A stretch of 64,000 nucleotides of DNA, taken from assembly GCA_029062005.1 (NCBI GenBank), contig JAIDQZ010000134.1, positions 1 to 64,000 on the forward strand. Direction: 5' to 3'. The notes under the pieces are model-generated. The model saw only the letters and a program-made list of their open reading frames with translations, had not been told where the DNA came from and did not search any database. This document shows, one piece after another, positions 1 to 9,035 of this stretch (the stretch's first letter is position 1; each line of letters starts with the position of its first letter). The position numbers and the translations under genes are program-made. This DNA is from Muribaculaceae bacterium (lineage in GTDB: Bacteria > Bacteroidota > Bacteroidia > Bacteroidales > Muribaculaceae).

Positions 1-16
1 ATACTGTCGGACCTTG

Positions 17-103
17 CGGTGAGGACGAGATTCGAACTCGTGGTAGGATTGCTCCTACGTCAGTTTAGCAAACTGGTGGTTTCAGCCACTCACCCACCTC
101 ACC
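17..103 (-). tRNA. tRNA-Ser (anticodon GCU)
   Basis: On the minus strand a cloverleaf can be read with acceptor arms GGTGAGG and CCTCACC, discriminator G, an anticodon stem with loop TTGCTAA (anticodon GCT, reading AGC/AGU codons), a long class II variable arm (GTAGGAGCAATCCTAC) and a T loop TTCGAATC. The length of about 87 nt and the long variable arm fit tRNA-Ser. CCA is not encoded. It diverges from the tricorn-like protease gene and has a good promoter of its own upstream. Confidence 0.95.
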
Positions 104-130
104 TTAAGAGGATTTCTCTCATTTGCGTTG

Positions 131-162
131 CAAAGTTAATAAGTTTTTTTTGAATCGCCAAA
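131..162 (-). promoter_or_regulatory. Bacteroidetes-type promoter for tRNA-Ser
   Basis: The minus strand reads TTTG, a 20-nt spacer, then TAACTTTG, an exact match to the Bacteroidetes -33/-7 consensus (TTTG and TAnnTTTG). It lies about 28 nt upstream of the mature tRNA 5' end. Confidence 0.7.
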
Positions 163-176
163 TATTTCAGGAATAA

Positions 177-208
177 TTTTTATTAATCGGTCATTTTTTC
201 TAAATTTG
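177..208 (+). promoter_or_regulatory. Promoter for the tricorn-like protease
   Basis: TAAATTTG at 201-208 matches the -7 element exactly. TTTT sits 20 nt upstream, one mismatch from the -33 TTTG. The upstream ATG of the ORF track (206) lies inside the -7 box, so translation must begin at the ATG at 245. This promoter is back to back with the tRNA-Ser promoter, the two -33 boxes being about 15 bp apart. Confidence 0.55.
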
Positions 209-244
209 CATGAATTTCCAATTTGGAATCTATACTATAGCAAT

Positions 245-3200
245 ATGAAAAAACTATTTCTTTTAAGCGTGGCATGTCTTGTGTCTGCACATGCCTTTGC
301 TGAATCTCCTCTTTGGATCAGGGATGTGGCGATCTCTCCCGATGGTGAGACCATTGCATTCACTTACAAAGGTGATATCTTCACTGTATCTCCCTCAGGG
401 GGCGAAGCACGTCAGTTGACATCAGATGAATCTTATGACTCAAAGCCGGTTTGGACACCTGACGGGAAAAGGATCGCGTTTCGCAGCGATAGGGAAGGAA
501 GTGATGATATTTTCATTATGAACTCAAATGGAGGTCAGGTGAAACGTCTCACCACTTCAAGTGTCGCAGAGATGCCGCTTGCTTTCCTCAATGATTCTAC
601 GCTCATTTTTTCTGCCAATGAGATGCCGGCACAGAAATCTGCGCAGGCTCCAATCTTGCCGCAGACATATTCGCTTGATGTCAACAGACCCGGCACCCGT
701 CCGTCGATGTTCCTTTCAATGCCCATGCTGTTCTCGTCAGCCGGACGCGGAGGAAAGATCATTTTCACTGATAAAAAAGGTTATGAGGATCCTTTCCGAA
801 AGCATGAGCGCAGCTCCGGCACGAATGACATATGGCTGTATGATAACGGCGACTTCCGACAGCTGACCACTTTCAACGGGCATGACCGTAATGCTGTCTG
901 GGCGCCCGGGAATGATTCCTTTTATTTTCTCTCGGAAGAGGACGGCACTCTTAATATTTATGCAGCCGACCTGAATGGTGGCAAGCGCAGGCTTACCTCA
1001 TTTGAAAAGCACCCTGTAAGAAATCTTTCGGTCTCTGACAATGGACTTATGGCTTTCAGCTGGGATGGGGAGTTATACACGCTCAAGGATGGAGGGCAGC
1101 CCGCTAAAGTGAATGTGGAGATTATCTCCGACGATTATGATGCTGATCTTGTAAAACGTTACGTGTCAGGTGGTGCCTCATCGTTTTTTGTGGCTCCTAA
1201 AGGCAACGAATTGGCTATCGTGATTCGGGGTGATATCTATGTGACAGATGCAAAATACAAGACCACGAAGCGTATAACCGATACGCCGGATCAGGAAAGG
1301 ACCGTAAGTATATCGCCCGATGGCAAGACTATGGTCTATGACAGTGACCGTGACGGCTATTGGCAGCTCTTTACCGCTAAGATTAAGAATGACAAGGAAG
1401 ATCAGTTTGCGTATGCCACGGAAATAGTGGAGGAACCTCTTTATAAATGCGCTACAAGTGCCATGCAACCTGTAATCAGTCCTGACGGGAAGAAAGTTGC
1501 GTTTCTTGAAAACCGTTCCGAACTCCGCGTTATAGACTTGGACACAAAGAAAGTGACGACAGCACTTGATGGCAAATTCAATTATTCATATGCCGACGGA
1601 GATCAGCAGTTTGCCTGGAGTCCGGATAGCCAATGGCTCGTAATGAATTATATAGGAGTGGGAGGTTGGAACAATACTGATATAGCTTTGGTTAAGGCAG
1701 ACGGATCAGAGGTGATCGATCTTACGGAGAGTGGTTTCAGTGACGGTAATCCAAAATGGGTGCTCGGTGGGAAAGGCATCACTTATGAGTCTGCCAAATA
1801 CGGCATGAAGAATACCGGCAGCTGGGGCAATCAGAGCGACATCATTCTGATGGCTCTCGACGGAGATGCCTGGGATGACTTCAACATGACTGAAGAGGAA
1901 GCCGACATTAAGGAAAAGTCAGATAAGGATAAGGGTGAACAGGAGTCGGAAAAAGATGATAAGAAAGGGAACAAAGGTAAGAAAGGAAAGAAGGATAAGA
2001 ATTCTTCCGCTGATAAGAAGGATGAACCCAAATTCGTTCCAGATCTTGCCAATCGCCGTTACCGTACCAGGCGACTTACAGGTAACTCTGCACTCATCGG
2101 CGACTATTTTTTGACTCCGAAAGGCGACAAACTTTATTATACCGCCACGAGCACGGAAGGGAAACATAATCTTTATTGTCGTGATTTAAAGAAAGGCGAT
2201 GTGTCGGTCATATCGTCAGGTATCTACGGAATGGATCCTGATGCGAAAGGGGAGAACCTCTTCCTTTGGGGAAACGGTGGCATCAAGAAGATGTCGCTAT
2301 CCGGCGATAAGATCGAAGATGTGGAGTATGAGGCTCTCTACGACCGCAATCCTTCTAAAGAACGCGAATATATGTATGACCATATGCTTCGTCAGGTGAA
2401 CGATAAATTCTATGATGAGAACCTGCACGGGGTTGACTGGGCTTTCTATGGCGACCACTACCGGAAATTCCTTCCTTATATATCCAACAACCGTGACTTT
2501 GCTGAGATGTTGAGTGAGATTCTTGGAGAACTGAATGCTTCACACACCGGCGGCAGGGCATATGGTGGAGGCGTTTCGCTTCCTTCCGCTTCATTAGGTG
2601 CATATTACGATGATTCCTATATGGATGAAGGCATCCGGATATCCGAGATAATTCCGCGTGGTCCCCTTTCTGTCAAGTCGGCGGGTCTCAAAGCGGGTGA
2701 TGTGATCCTTTCCATCGATGGCAACCTGATAGCTCCTCGTCAGGATATCAATCCTCTCCTTGAAGGTAAGAGTGGGAAAAAAGTGCGTCTGTCGGTGAAA
2801 GGTACAGACGGCAAGACGCGCGATGTGACGGTGCGTCCCGTATCATTAGGTGCTCTTTCCGACCTCAGCTATCAGCGTTGGGTTGAAAATAATGAGCGCG
2901 TTGTCGACAGCCTTTCAGGTGGTAAAATTGGTTACATTCATGTTCAGGGAATGAACACCTCAAGTTATCAGAATGCTTATGACCGTCTTCTCGGTAAATA
3001 CCGCAACTGTGATGCTGTGGTCGTAGATACACGCTATAACGGCGGTGGATGGCTTCACAATGACCTTGCCATTCTTCTCAATGGAAAGGAATACGCGCGC
3101 TATTCGCCCCGCGGTCAGTATATCGGCAGTGAGCCATGGGCACAGTGGACAAAGCCCTCTGTGATGCTTGTCAACGAATGCAACTATAGCGACGCCTCCG

Positions 3201-3481
3201 GAACTCCTTATGTGTTCCAGACCCTTGGAATAGGTGATGTTGTGGGTGCTCCAATTCCGGGAACCATGACTGCCGTTTGGTGGGAGACGCAGATCGATCC
3301 AAGTCTTGTCTTTGGTATTCCTCAGGTGACTAACCTGTCGGTAGACGGCAAGCCTCTTGAGAATACTCAGCTTAATCCTGATGTAGTCATCTACAATACA
3401 CCCTCCGATGTGGAAGCCGGACGCGATGCCCAGCTTGAAGGCTCGGTACTGCACCTCATGCGGAAGCTGAATCTTAAATAG
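245..3481 (+). CDS. Tricorn-like secreted S41 peptidase with beta-propeller and PDZ domains
   Basis: This predicted protein of 1078 aa begins MKKLFLLSVACLVSAHAFA, a clear Sec signal peptide. It continues with WD40/TolB-type propeller repeats (motifs such as ISPDGETIAF, WTPDGKRIAF, SPDGKTMVYD), a PDZ domain around residues 780-860 (GLKAGDVILSIDG) and a C-terminal S41 peptidase domain (GKIGYIHVQGM, VVVDTRYNGGG). Ser982 in NYSDAS is the probable nucleophile. The order of domains is that of tricorn proteases, which in Bacteroidetes are exported rather than cytosolic; the likely role is peptide breakdown in the periplasm or at the surface. A very charged Lys/Glu/Asp-rich insert lies near residues 545-600. 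The start at 245 rather than 206 is chosen from the signal peptide and the promoter position. Family assignment is firm; the substrate is unknown. Confidence 0.9.
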   Translation: MKKLFLLSVACLVSAHAFAESPLWIRDVAISPDGETIAFTYKGDIFTVSPSGGEARQLTSDESYDSKPVWTPDGKRIAFRSDREGSDDIFIMNSNGGQVKRLTTSSVAEMPLAFLNDSTLIFSANEMPAQKSAQAPILPQTYSLDVNRPGTRPSMFLSMPMLFSSAGRGGKIIFTDKKGYEDPFRKHERSSGTNDIWLYDNGDFRQLTTFNGHDRNAVWAPGNDSFYFLSEEDGTLNIYAADLNGGKRRLTSFEKHPVRNLSVSDNGLMAFSWDGELYTLKDGGQPAKVNVEIISDDYDADLVKRYVSGGASSFFVAPKGNELAIVIRGDIYVTDAKYKTTKRITDTPDQERTVSISPDGKTMVYDSDRDGYWQLFTAKIKNDKEDQFAYATEIVEEPLYKCATSAMQPVISPDGKKVAFLENRSELRVIDLDTKKVTTALDGKFNYSYADGDQQFAWSPDSQWLVMNYIGVGGWNNTDIALVKADGSEVIDLTESGFSDGNPKWVLGGKGITYESAKYGMKNTGSWGNQSDIILMALDGDAWDDFNMTEEEADIKEKSDKDKGEQESEKDDKKGNKGKKGKKDKNSSADKKDEPKFVPDLANRRYRTRRLTGNSALIGDYFLTPKGDKLYYTATSTEGKHNLYCRDLKKGDVSVISSGIYGMDPDAKGENLFLWGNGGIKKMSLSGDKIEDVEYEALYDRNPSKEREYMYDHMLRQVNDKFYDENLHGVDWAFYGDHYRKFLPYISNNRDFAEMLSEILGELNASHTGGRAYGGGVSLPSASLGAYYDDSYMDEGIRISEIIPRGPLSVKSAGLKAGDVILSIDGNLIAPRQDINPLLEGKSGKKVRLSVKGTDGKTRDVTVRPVSLGALSDLSYQRWVENNERVVDSLSGGKIGYIHVQGMNTSSYQNAYDRLLGKYRNCDAVVVDTRYNGGGWLHNDLAILLNGKEYARYSPRGQYIGSEPWAQWTKPSVMLVNECNYSDASGTPYVFQTLGIGDVVGAPIPGTMTAVWWETQIDPSLVFGIPQVTNLSVDGKPLENTQLNPDVVIYNTPSDVEAGRDAQLEGSVLHLMRKLNLK

Positions 3482-3486
3482 TATAC

Positions 3487-3720
3487 ATGCATAATAAATC
3501 TATAATTATGATTACTTTCTTGATTGTTCTTATTTGCATGTTGGGTGCATGTCTGCCGATAAGCCGTCTTGTCCTTAATATGATTAACAGGAGTGATCGA
3601 TATTCAGATGAATTTAAGCGTAAAGCGCGAATCTGGCAAAACGTGTTTCGAGTCATGTGCATTCTGGTTGCATTTGTTCTGTTGATGGTGCTTAGATCGT
3701 ATTTGAATTCGTCTGATTAA
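3487..3720 (+). CDS. Small two-helix membrane protein, unknown function
   Basis: A 77-aa ORF starts 5 bp after the protease stop codon and ends just before a strong bidirectional terminator. It contains two hydrophobic stretches (MITFLIVLICMLGACLPI and VMCILVAFVLLMVL) around a short basic/polar loop (NRSDRYSDEFKRKARIWQ), so an inner-membrane hairpin protein is expected. The second ATG at 3508 is an alternative start that would place the first helix at the N-terminus. I recognise no family. Tight spacing to the protease gene suggests cotranscription. Its position between a real gene and a terminator, and its membrane-protein composition, are the support for it being real. Confidence 0.55.
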   Translation: MHNKSIIMITFLIVLICMLGACLPISRLVLNMINRSDRYSDEFKRKARIWQNVFRVMCILVAFVLLMVLRSYLNSSD

Positions 3721-3750
3721 ATATATAGATATAAGACATATAGTTATGGC

Positions 3751-3780
3751 AAAGGCGGAATCCAACCGGATTCCGCCTTT
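3751..3780. terminator. Bidirectional intrinsic terminator
   Basis: A perfect 13-bp stem (AAAGGCGGAATCC / GGATTCCGCCTTT) with a 4-nt loop, A-rich on one side and T-rich on the other. It sits between the convergent small membrane protein gene and eda, so it can serve both strands. Confidence 0.85.
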
Positions 3781-3821
3781 GATATTGATGTTGATTATTG
3801 TTTAGTGGCCTCGATAATTGA

Positions 3822-4487
3822 TTACTTGAGCTTTGCGATGGTGTCGAGGGCCTCGCGGCATTTGTCAGTGACATACTGCCAGTCGCCTGCAGCCACCTTG
3901 TCTTTCGGGAAGAGCTTGGAGCCCATGCCTACACAGTAAACTCCGGCTGCAAACCATCCCTTGAGATTTTCCTCAGTCGGTTCAACACCACCGGTCACCA
4001 TAATCTTGGACCAGGGCATCGGGGCGAGAAGACCTTTTACGAACTTCGGGCCGAGCACATCGCCGGGGAATACCTTGCAGAGGTCGCATCCTGTTTCCTG
4101 TGCGAATCCGATTTCTGATACAGTGCCGCATCCCGGTGTGTAAGGAACCAGGCGACGGTTGCAGACTTTGGCTACCTCCGGGTTGAAAAGTGGTCCTACC
4201 ACGAAGCATGCACCCTGCTGTATATAGAGGGAAGCTGCAGCCGGCTCCACGATGGATCCGACTCCAAGTGCCATTTCCGGGCACTCCTTGGCGGCAAACT
4301 TCACTACTTCTGCAAAAATCTCATGGGCAAAGTCGCCGCGGTTTGTGAATTCGAATGCACGTACACCGCCATCATAGCAAGCCTTTACGACTGCCTTTGC
4401 CACCTCGGCATCCTTGTGATAGAACACCGGCACCATAGGAGCCTCTGCCATCTTGGCGAGCACCTGCTGCTTATCAAATCTTGCCAT
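3822..4487 (-). CDS. eda: KDPG aldolase (2-dehydro-3-deoxy-6-phosphogluconate aldolase)
   Basis: The 221-aa protein matches the class I KDPG/KHG aldolase family: a Glu in FEFTNRG (about residue 46), the GVGSI strand, and the Schiff-base lysine K138 in [16 protein letters not shown], followed by the phosphate-binding VTGGVEP. It cleaves KDPG to pyruvate and glyceraldehyde 3-phosphate in the cytoplasm. It lies 42 bp downstream of kdgK in the same orientation, the usual pairing for the last two steps of hexuronate breakdown. In this window the obvious source of uronate is the GH115 alpha-glucuronidase of the xylan genes, though uptake and isomerase genes are not present here. Length and start are normal for the family. 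Confidence 0.93.
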   Translation of the reverse strand: MARFDKQQVLAKMAEAPMVPVFYHKDAEVAKAVVKACYDGGVRAFEFTNRGDFAHEIFAEVVKFAAKECPEMALGVGSIVEPAAASLYIQQGACFVVGPLFNPEVAKVCNRRLVPYTPGCGTVSEIGFAQETGCDLCKVFPGDVLGPKFVKGLLAPMPWSKIMVTGGVEPTEENLKGWFAAGVYCVGMGSKLFPKDKVAAGDWQYVTDKCREALDTIAKLK

Positions 4488-4529
4488 TTTTATTTTGGGT
4501 TTCTGGTTATTAGGTTGGTGGTTGTCGGC

Positions 4530-5552
4530 TTAGCGCTGCACACGACCGTTGGCGCTTCCTCCGGCGAGAGCTTCCACTTCGGCAACTGTCACGAGGTTGA
4601 AGTCTCCGGGGATTGTCTGCTTGAGGGCGGAAGCTGCCACGGCGAATTCAAGTGCCTCGCCCTGAGTCTCCTTGTTGAGGAGTCCGTAGATAAGACCGCC
4701 TGAGAATGAGTCGCCTCCGCCTACTCGGTCTACTATCGGGTTGATATCATAGCGCTTTGACTCATAGAATTCTTCACCGTTGTAGATCATTGCCTTCCAG
4801 CCATTGTGGCTTGCAGAGTATGATTCGCGAAGGGTGGATACCACATATTTGAATCCGAATTCCTTAGCCATGGCTTTGAATATGCCTTTGTATCCTTCCG
4901 CTGAAGTCTCACCGGCTTCCACGTCTGCGTCAGGTTTGAAGCCAAGGCAGAGCTCCGCATCTTCCTCATTGCCTATGCATACATCTACATACTTCATAAG
5001 TGGACGCATGATAGACTGGGCTTTTTCGCTTGTCCAGAGCTTCTTGCGGAAGTTCAGGTCGACTGATACGGTCACTCCATGACGCTTGGCTGCTTCGCAT
5101 GCAAGACGTGTCAGCTCGGCTGCCTTATCGCTGATTGCGGGTGTGATGCCGCTCCAGTGAAACCAGTCGGCTCCCTTCATGATCTCGTCAAAATCGAAAT
5201 CAGATGGGTCTGCCTCTGCGATTGCTGAGTGAGCGCGGTCGTAGATCACTTTTGAGGGACGCATCGAGGCGCCGGTCTCGCAATAGTAGATACCTACGCG
5301 GTCACCGCCACGGGCAATATACTGCGTGTCAACACCATAACGGCGCAGGGCATTGACTGCAGCCTGTCCGATCTCATGAGTAGGCAGTTTGGTTACAAAC
5401 TTTGCGTCCATGCCATAGTTGGCGCAGCTTACAGCCACATTGGCTTCGCCGCCTCCGAAGATAACTTCGAAGATGTCGCTTTGAATAAATCGCCGATTTC
5501 CTTCCGGCGATAGACGGAGCATTATTTCTCCAAGGGTTATTACTCGTTTCAT
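4530..5552 (-). CDS. kdgK: 2-dehydro-3-deoxygluconate kinase (PfkB family)
   Basis: The 340-aa protein starts MKRVITLGEIMLRLSPEGNRRF, typical of KDG kinases. It carries the PfkB signatures: FGGGEANVAVSCANYG near the N-terminus and DRVGGGDSFSGGLIYGL near residue 290, whose Asp in GGGD is the catalytic base. It phosphorylates KDG to KDPG, the substrate of the aldolase encoded 42 bp downstream. The only good promoter element (TAAATTTG) ends 4 nt before the ATG, so the mRNA may be leaderless or nearly so. An alternative sugar specificity within PfkB cannot be excluded, but pairing with eda makes KDG kinase the best call. Confidence 0.9.
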   Translation of the reverse strand: MKRVITLGEIMLRLSPEGNRRFIQSDIFEVIFGGGEANVAVSCANYGMDAKFVTKLPTHEIGQAAVNALRRYGVDTQYIARGGDRVGIYYCETGASMRPSKVIYDRAHSAIAEADPSDFDFDEIMKGADWFHWSGITPAISDKAAELTRLACEAAKRHGVTVSVDLNFRKKLWTSEKAQSIMRPLMKYVDVCIGNEEDAELCLGFKPDADVEAGETSAEGYKGIFKAMAKEFGFKYVVSTLRESYSASHNGWKAMIYNGEEFYESKRYDINPIVDRVGGGDSFSGGLIYGLLNKETQGEALEFAVAASALKQTIPGDFNLVTVAEVEALAGGSANGRVQR

Positions 5553-5556
5553 ACCG

Positions 5557-5564
5557 CAAATTTA
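5557..5564 (-). promoter_or_regulatory. -7 element upstream of kdgK
   Basis: The minus strand reads TAAATTTG, an exact TAnnTTTG match, followed by only CGGT before the ATG. No good TTTG lies 19-21 nt upstream, though a TTTG occurs 12 nt upstream. If used, transcription would start at or near the A of the start codon. Confidence 0.4.
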
Positions 5565-5648
5565 AGCATTTATTTGCAAACCTCATAATAATACATAAGA
5601 AAAAATTTATTTTTCCGTTCATTATACAGTGCCCGACAGTTCAGGTGC

Positions 5649-6395
5649 ATGCTCCTTATTATGAAATACGGTTCTTTTCCTTTCAGAATACTCATGTCTG
5701 TGTTGTCGCTTGCTATGGCAGGCTTCACATTCAGTGCGCATGCAAAGTGGGGAGAAAAAGTGCCCAACAGGCAATATGCCGACCTAAAGCGCTGGCACTG
5801 GGGTTTCTCTGTAGGCACTCATGTCCAGGACCTTGCATTCACCCATTCGGGGTTTATATCTGACGACGGCAGACAGTGGCAGATAGAAGTCCCGGGCTTT
5901 TCTCCCGGATTTAACGCTACTGTTCTCGGTGATTTGCGGCTGCATTCTTATTTTAATCTCCGTCTGTCTCCGGGCATGTATTTCGGTTCTAAGACTGTTG
6001 AGATGCTCGACTATAATTCAGGAGAACGGCAGCTGCAGGATATAAAGAGCGCGCTTGTGGTGATACCCGTGGATCTGAAAATCTCGGGAGACAGACTTCA
6101 CAACACCAGACCATATTTCACAGTTGGTGCCATGGGGGTCCTCGATATATCAAAGAAGAGATCCGATCCTATAGTCACAAAAGGATTTGACACTATGCTT
6201 ACGGTCGGATTGGGATGTGACTTCTATCTTCCGTTCTTCAAGCTTTGTCCGGAAATAAAGTTTTGCTTCGGCTTGACCGACATCCTGAAGCATGACCGTC
6301 CGGATCTCGATGATAATCCCGCTGCCATGCATATAACGCAGTCGTTGTCAAAAATGAAAAGCAATATGGTGGTATTGTCGTTCTACTTTGAATAA
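5649..6395 (+). CDS. porT: PorT family outer-membrane protein of the type IX secretion system
   Basis: The 248-aa protein has a hydrophobic N-terminal signal (an alternative start at 5661 gives MKYGSFPFRI) and then an eight-stranded beta-barrel pattern with the PorT hallmarks: LKRWHWGFSVGTHVQDL at the mature N-terminus, NLRLSPGMYFGSKTVE, and KLCPEIKFCFGLTDIL near the C-terminus, ending in an aromatic residue pattern (VVLSFYFE). PorT is required for T9SS secretion in Porphyromonas gingivalis. It is the first gene of a six-gene run continuing through porP and gldKLMN, with 34 bp to the next gene, which supports the identification. No clear promoter was found in the 96-bp gap from kdgK. Confidence 0.85.
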   Translation: MLLIMKYGSFPFRILMSVLSLAMAGFTFSAHAKWGEKVPNRQYADLKRWHWGFSVGTHVQDLAFTHSGFISDDGRQWQIEVPGFSPGFNATVLGDLRLHSYFNLRLSPGMYFGSKTVEMLDYNSGERQLQDIKSALVVIPVDLKISGDRLHNTRPYFTVGAMGVLDISKKRSDPIVTKGFDTMLTVGLGCDFYLPFFKLCPEIKFCFGLTDILKHDRPDLDDNPAAMHITQSLSKMKSNMVVLSFYFE

Positions 6396-6429
6396 ACTTA
6401 CAGCGAGAGTTTCTGTCTCTTAATTAAGA

Positions 6430-7464
6430 ATGAATATCCTTTTCAAGAAATATATCTTGCTTTCGCGTGCCTTGCTGAATGCTTCAGTGGGGCTCATGGT
6501 ATGGTGCATGCTGTTTCCGGCAGCTGTTTTGGCTCAGTCTGATCCTCTTTATACTCAGAGCTGGGCGATTCCTGCACTTTATAATCCGGCGACTGCAGGC
6601 TCAACCGATTATTTGCGGATAAGGGGTGCCGGACGCATGCAATGGGTAGGCATAAGGAATGCTCCCAAAAGCTTTTCCGGATCGGCGGATATCCCGTTCA
6701 AATTGCTCAATCGCCGTTGGGGCGCGGGAGCTAATGTGACACAGGAAGGCATAGGACTCTTCTCAAATACTTATGTCAACGGTCAGATAAGCGGTCGTCT
6801 GAAAAAGATATTCGGTGGTGAGCTTACTCTCGGACTTCAGGTCGGATATTTCGGTTCCAGTTTTCGTGGTTCGGAAGTGTATATCCCTGATGAGGACGAT
6901 TATCATGACTCAAACGATCCTTCCATACCTAATCAGGATGTGGGAGGAGGTACTGTCGACTTCGGAGTCGGGATATATTATTCTCATCCCAAGTTTCATG
7001 TCGGAATATCGATGCTTCATCCTGCGTCTCCAAAGGTCAAGCTTAACACAAAGGGAACTACTTCGTCAAGTGCCACATCTGACAATCATGAATATGAAAC
7101 TTATGTTAACAGGACCTTGTATTTGACGGCAGGAAGCAATATTCCGATTAAAAACACGTTAATAGAATTGCAGCCCGATCTCATTGTGGCTTCCGACCTG
7201 AAGGATTTCTCCGCCGTTCTGTCGCTGAAGGGATGGTATAATAAATTTCTTTTTGGCGGTATAGCATACAGATGGGATGATGCCATAAGCATAAATCTGG
7301 GGGCTGAATTTAAAAATTTCATACTTGGTTATGCCTATGACATCCCGACCACACGCATTTTAAAAGCATCAAGCGGAAGCCATGAGATCATAATCGGCTA
7401 TCGGATGAAGCTTGACTTCAGTGGCAAGAACCGCAACCGGCACCGGAGCATCAGGCTGATGTAG
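6430..7464 (+). CDS. porP: PorP/SprF family type IX secretion outer-membrane protein
   Basis: The 344-aa protein has a signal peptide ending near AVLAQSDPLYTQ. The mature start SDPLYTQSWAIPALYNPATAG is the classic PorP/SprF signature, followed by a barrel with motifs YYSHPKFHVGISMLHP, LYLTAGSNIPI, LIELQPDLIVASDLKDFS, and a C-terminal FILGYAYDIPTTRILKASSGSHEIIIGYRMKL. Members link outer-membrane barrels to the GldK/PorK ring. It lies directly upstream of gldK, the conserved order porP-K-L-M-N known from P. gingivalis. The family is multi-copy in some genomes, but this context points to the T9SS core copy. Confidence 0.92.
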   Translation: MNILFKKYILLSRALLNASVGLMVWCMLFPAAVLAQSDPLYTQSWAIPALYNPATAGSTDYLRIRGAGRMQWVGIRNAPKSFSGSADIPFKLLNRRWGAGANVTQEGIGLFSNTYVNGQISGRLKKIFGGELTLGLQVGYFGSSFRGSEVYIPDEDDYHDSNDPSIPNQDVGGGTVDFGVGIYYSHPKFHVGISMLHPASPKVKLNTKGTTSSSATSDNHEYETYVNRTLYLTAGSNIPIKNTLIELQPDLIVASDLKDFSAVLSLKGWYNKFLFGGIAYRWDDAISINLGAEFKNFILGYAYDIPTTRILKASSGSHEIIIGYRMKLDFSGKNRNRHRSIRLM

Positions 7465-7520
7465 CGACAGTTTAGGGAATAGATTTGGACAGTGTATATA
7501 TTACAATCTCTATTATATAA

Positions 7521-8996
7521 ATGAGAATTTCAGAAATCAAGAATATCAGAAAGGCATTCGGCATGACATACGTATGTATGGCTTGCATGATTGTTGCGCT
7601 TTTTTCACTCGTCGGGTGCGCATCTATGGCAAGAGGCGGCTCCGGCGGTGAAGTGACAGGTGTGGGTGGCAGCACATTTGCAGAGCCTACTCCTTACGGC
7701 ATGGTGCTTGTAGACCGAGGCTCATATGCTATGGGTCCATCCAAAGATGATTCCATCTGGGGCATCAAAGGAAATCCCCGTGGCGTGTCGGTGGATGCGT
7801 TCTGGATGGATGAGACCGAGGTCACTAACTCAAAATACAAACAGTTTGTGTTTTGGGTACGTGACTCCATTATTCGCGAACGTCTTGCCGATCCTGCTTA
7901 CGGAGGCAACGAGGCATTCAAGATAGAGGAGGATAAGGAAGGTAATCCTATAACTCCCTATCTTAATTGGAACAAGCCGATCCCATGGCGTAATGCCAAT
8001 GAAGACGAGCAGCGAGCCATAGAGAGCGTATATCGTACAAACCCTATCACCGGGCAGCGTGAACTTGATCCTACGCAGCTTAACTATAGGTATGAGATAT
8101 TCAATCACACCGAGGCTGCTAAGCGTAAGAACAGGATTGACGCTACGCGTCGTGACTATAACACCGATAATCCGGTCAATTATGATCTTCCGATCATATC
8201 AAAAGATACGGCTTATCTGACTGATGAGGGTGAAATAGTGCGCGAGACCGTGACTCGTCCTCTGACCGGAGACTTCGATTTCCTGAATACTTACATTGTC
8301 AATGTCTATCCTGACACAACGGCATGGATCAATGATTTTGACAATTCCTATAATGAACAGTACACCCGTCTTTATTTCTCTAATCCGGGCTATAACAACT
8401 ATCCTGTGGTGGGTGTAAGCTGGGACCAGGCCAATGCTTTCGCCAACTGGCGTACCGACTACCTGAGGCGCAGTCTCGGCAAGGAAGGTATTTACATCGA
8501 GCCTTTCCGTTTGCCTACTGAAGCAGAATGGGAGTATGCTGCGCGTGCCGGGAATTCTGAAAGTTCATTCCCCTGGAGCGAGACCCTTCCTATGGATGAG
8601 CGGGGGTGCTTTTATGCCAACTTCAAGCCCGGTGATGGCGACTATGTGCGCGACGGTCATCTGATCACATCTCCTGTCGGCACGTACAAGGCTAACGACT
8701 TCGGTCTCTTTGATATGGCGGGCAATGTGAGTGAATGGACTTCGACTGCCTTTACAGAGAGTATCGACAGGCTTACAAGTGACATTAATCCCGAATACAG
8801 ATACAATGCTGCCATTGAGGATCCGTATAAGATGAAGCGCAAGATAGTGCGCGGAGGCAGTTGGAAAGATGTCATGCACAATCTGCGCAGCGACCTTCGT
8901 CAGTGGGAATATCAGAATGAGCAGCGCTCATATATCGGCTTCCGCTGTGTGCGATCCCAGATAGGATTTGCAAAAGGTACTCAAAAGAAAAAATAA
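7521..8996 (+). CDS. gldK: GldK/PorK lipoprotein of the type IX secretion ring
   Basis: The 491-aa protein has an N-terminal signal with lipobox LVGC and then a formylglycine-generating-enzyme-type (FGE-sulfatase, SUMF1) fold: YGMVLVDRGSYAMGPSKDD, FWMDETEVTNSKYKQFVFWV, YPVVGVSWDQANAFANWR, FRLPTEAEWEYAARAG, GLFDMAGNVSEWTSTAF, VRGGSWKDV and SYIGFRCVR. GldK/PorK uses this fold structurally and forms, with GldN/PorN, the large periplasmic ring attached to the outer membrane. An insertion of roughly 130 residues between the first and second halves is usual for GldK. The gene is in order with gldL, 39 bp downstream. Confidence 0.93.
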   Translation: MRISEIKNIRKAFGMTYVCMACMIVALFSLVGCASMARGGSGGEVTGVGGSTFAEPTPYGMVLVDRGSYAMGPSKDDSIWGIKGNPRGVSVDAFWMDETEVTNSKYKQFVFWVRDSIIRERLADPAYGGNEAFKIEEDKEGNPITPYLNWNKPIPWRNANEDEQRAIESVYRTNPITGQRELDPTQLNYRYEIFNHTEAAKRKNRIDATRRDYNTDNPVNYDLPIISKDTAYLTDEGEIVRETVTRPLTGDFDFLNTYIVNVYPDTTAWINDFDNSYNEQYTRLYFSNPGYNNYPVVGVSWDQANAFANWRTDYLRRSLGKEGIYIEPFRLPTEAEWEYAARAGNSESSFPWSETLPMDERGCFYANFKPGDGDYVRDGHLITSPVGTYKANDFGLFDMAGNVSEWTSTAFTESIDRLTSDINPEYRYNAAIEDPYKMKRKIVRGGSWKDVMHNLRSDLRQWEYQNEQRSYIGFRCVRSQIGFAKGTQKKK

Positions 8997-9035
8997 ATAA
9001 GCCTTCACCGGAATTCAAAATATAATATCATTCCA

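Noticed and set aside
17-103. tRNA-Ser as an integration site of a mobile element
   Set aside because: No integrase, direct repeat of the tRNA end or mobility gene is seen nearby in the window.
2960-3454. 164-aa minus-strand ORF
   Set aside because: Shadow of the S41 peptidase domain of the tricorn-like protease.
7521-8996. Formylglycine-generating enzyme (sulfatase maturation)
   Set aside because: The FGE-type fold is present, but the lipobox and the porP-gldLMN neighbourhood identify it as GldK.
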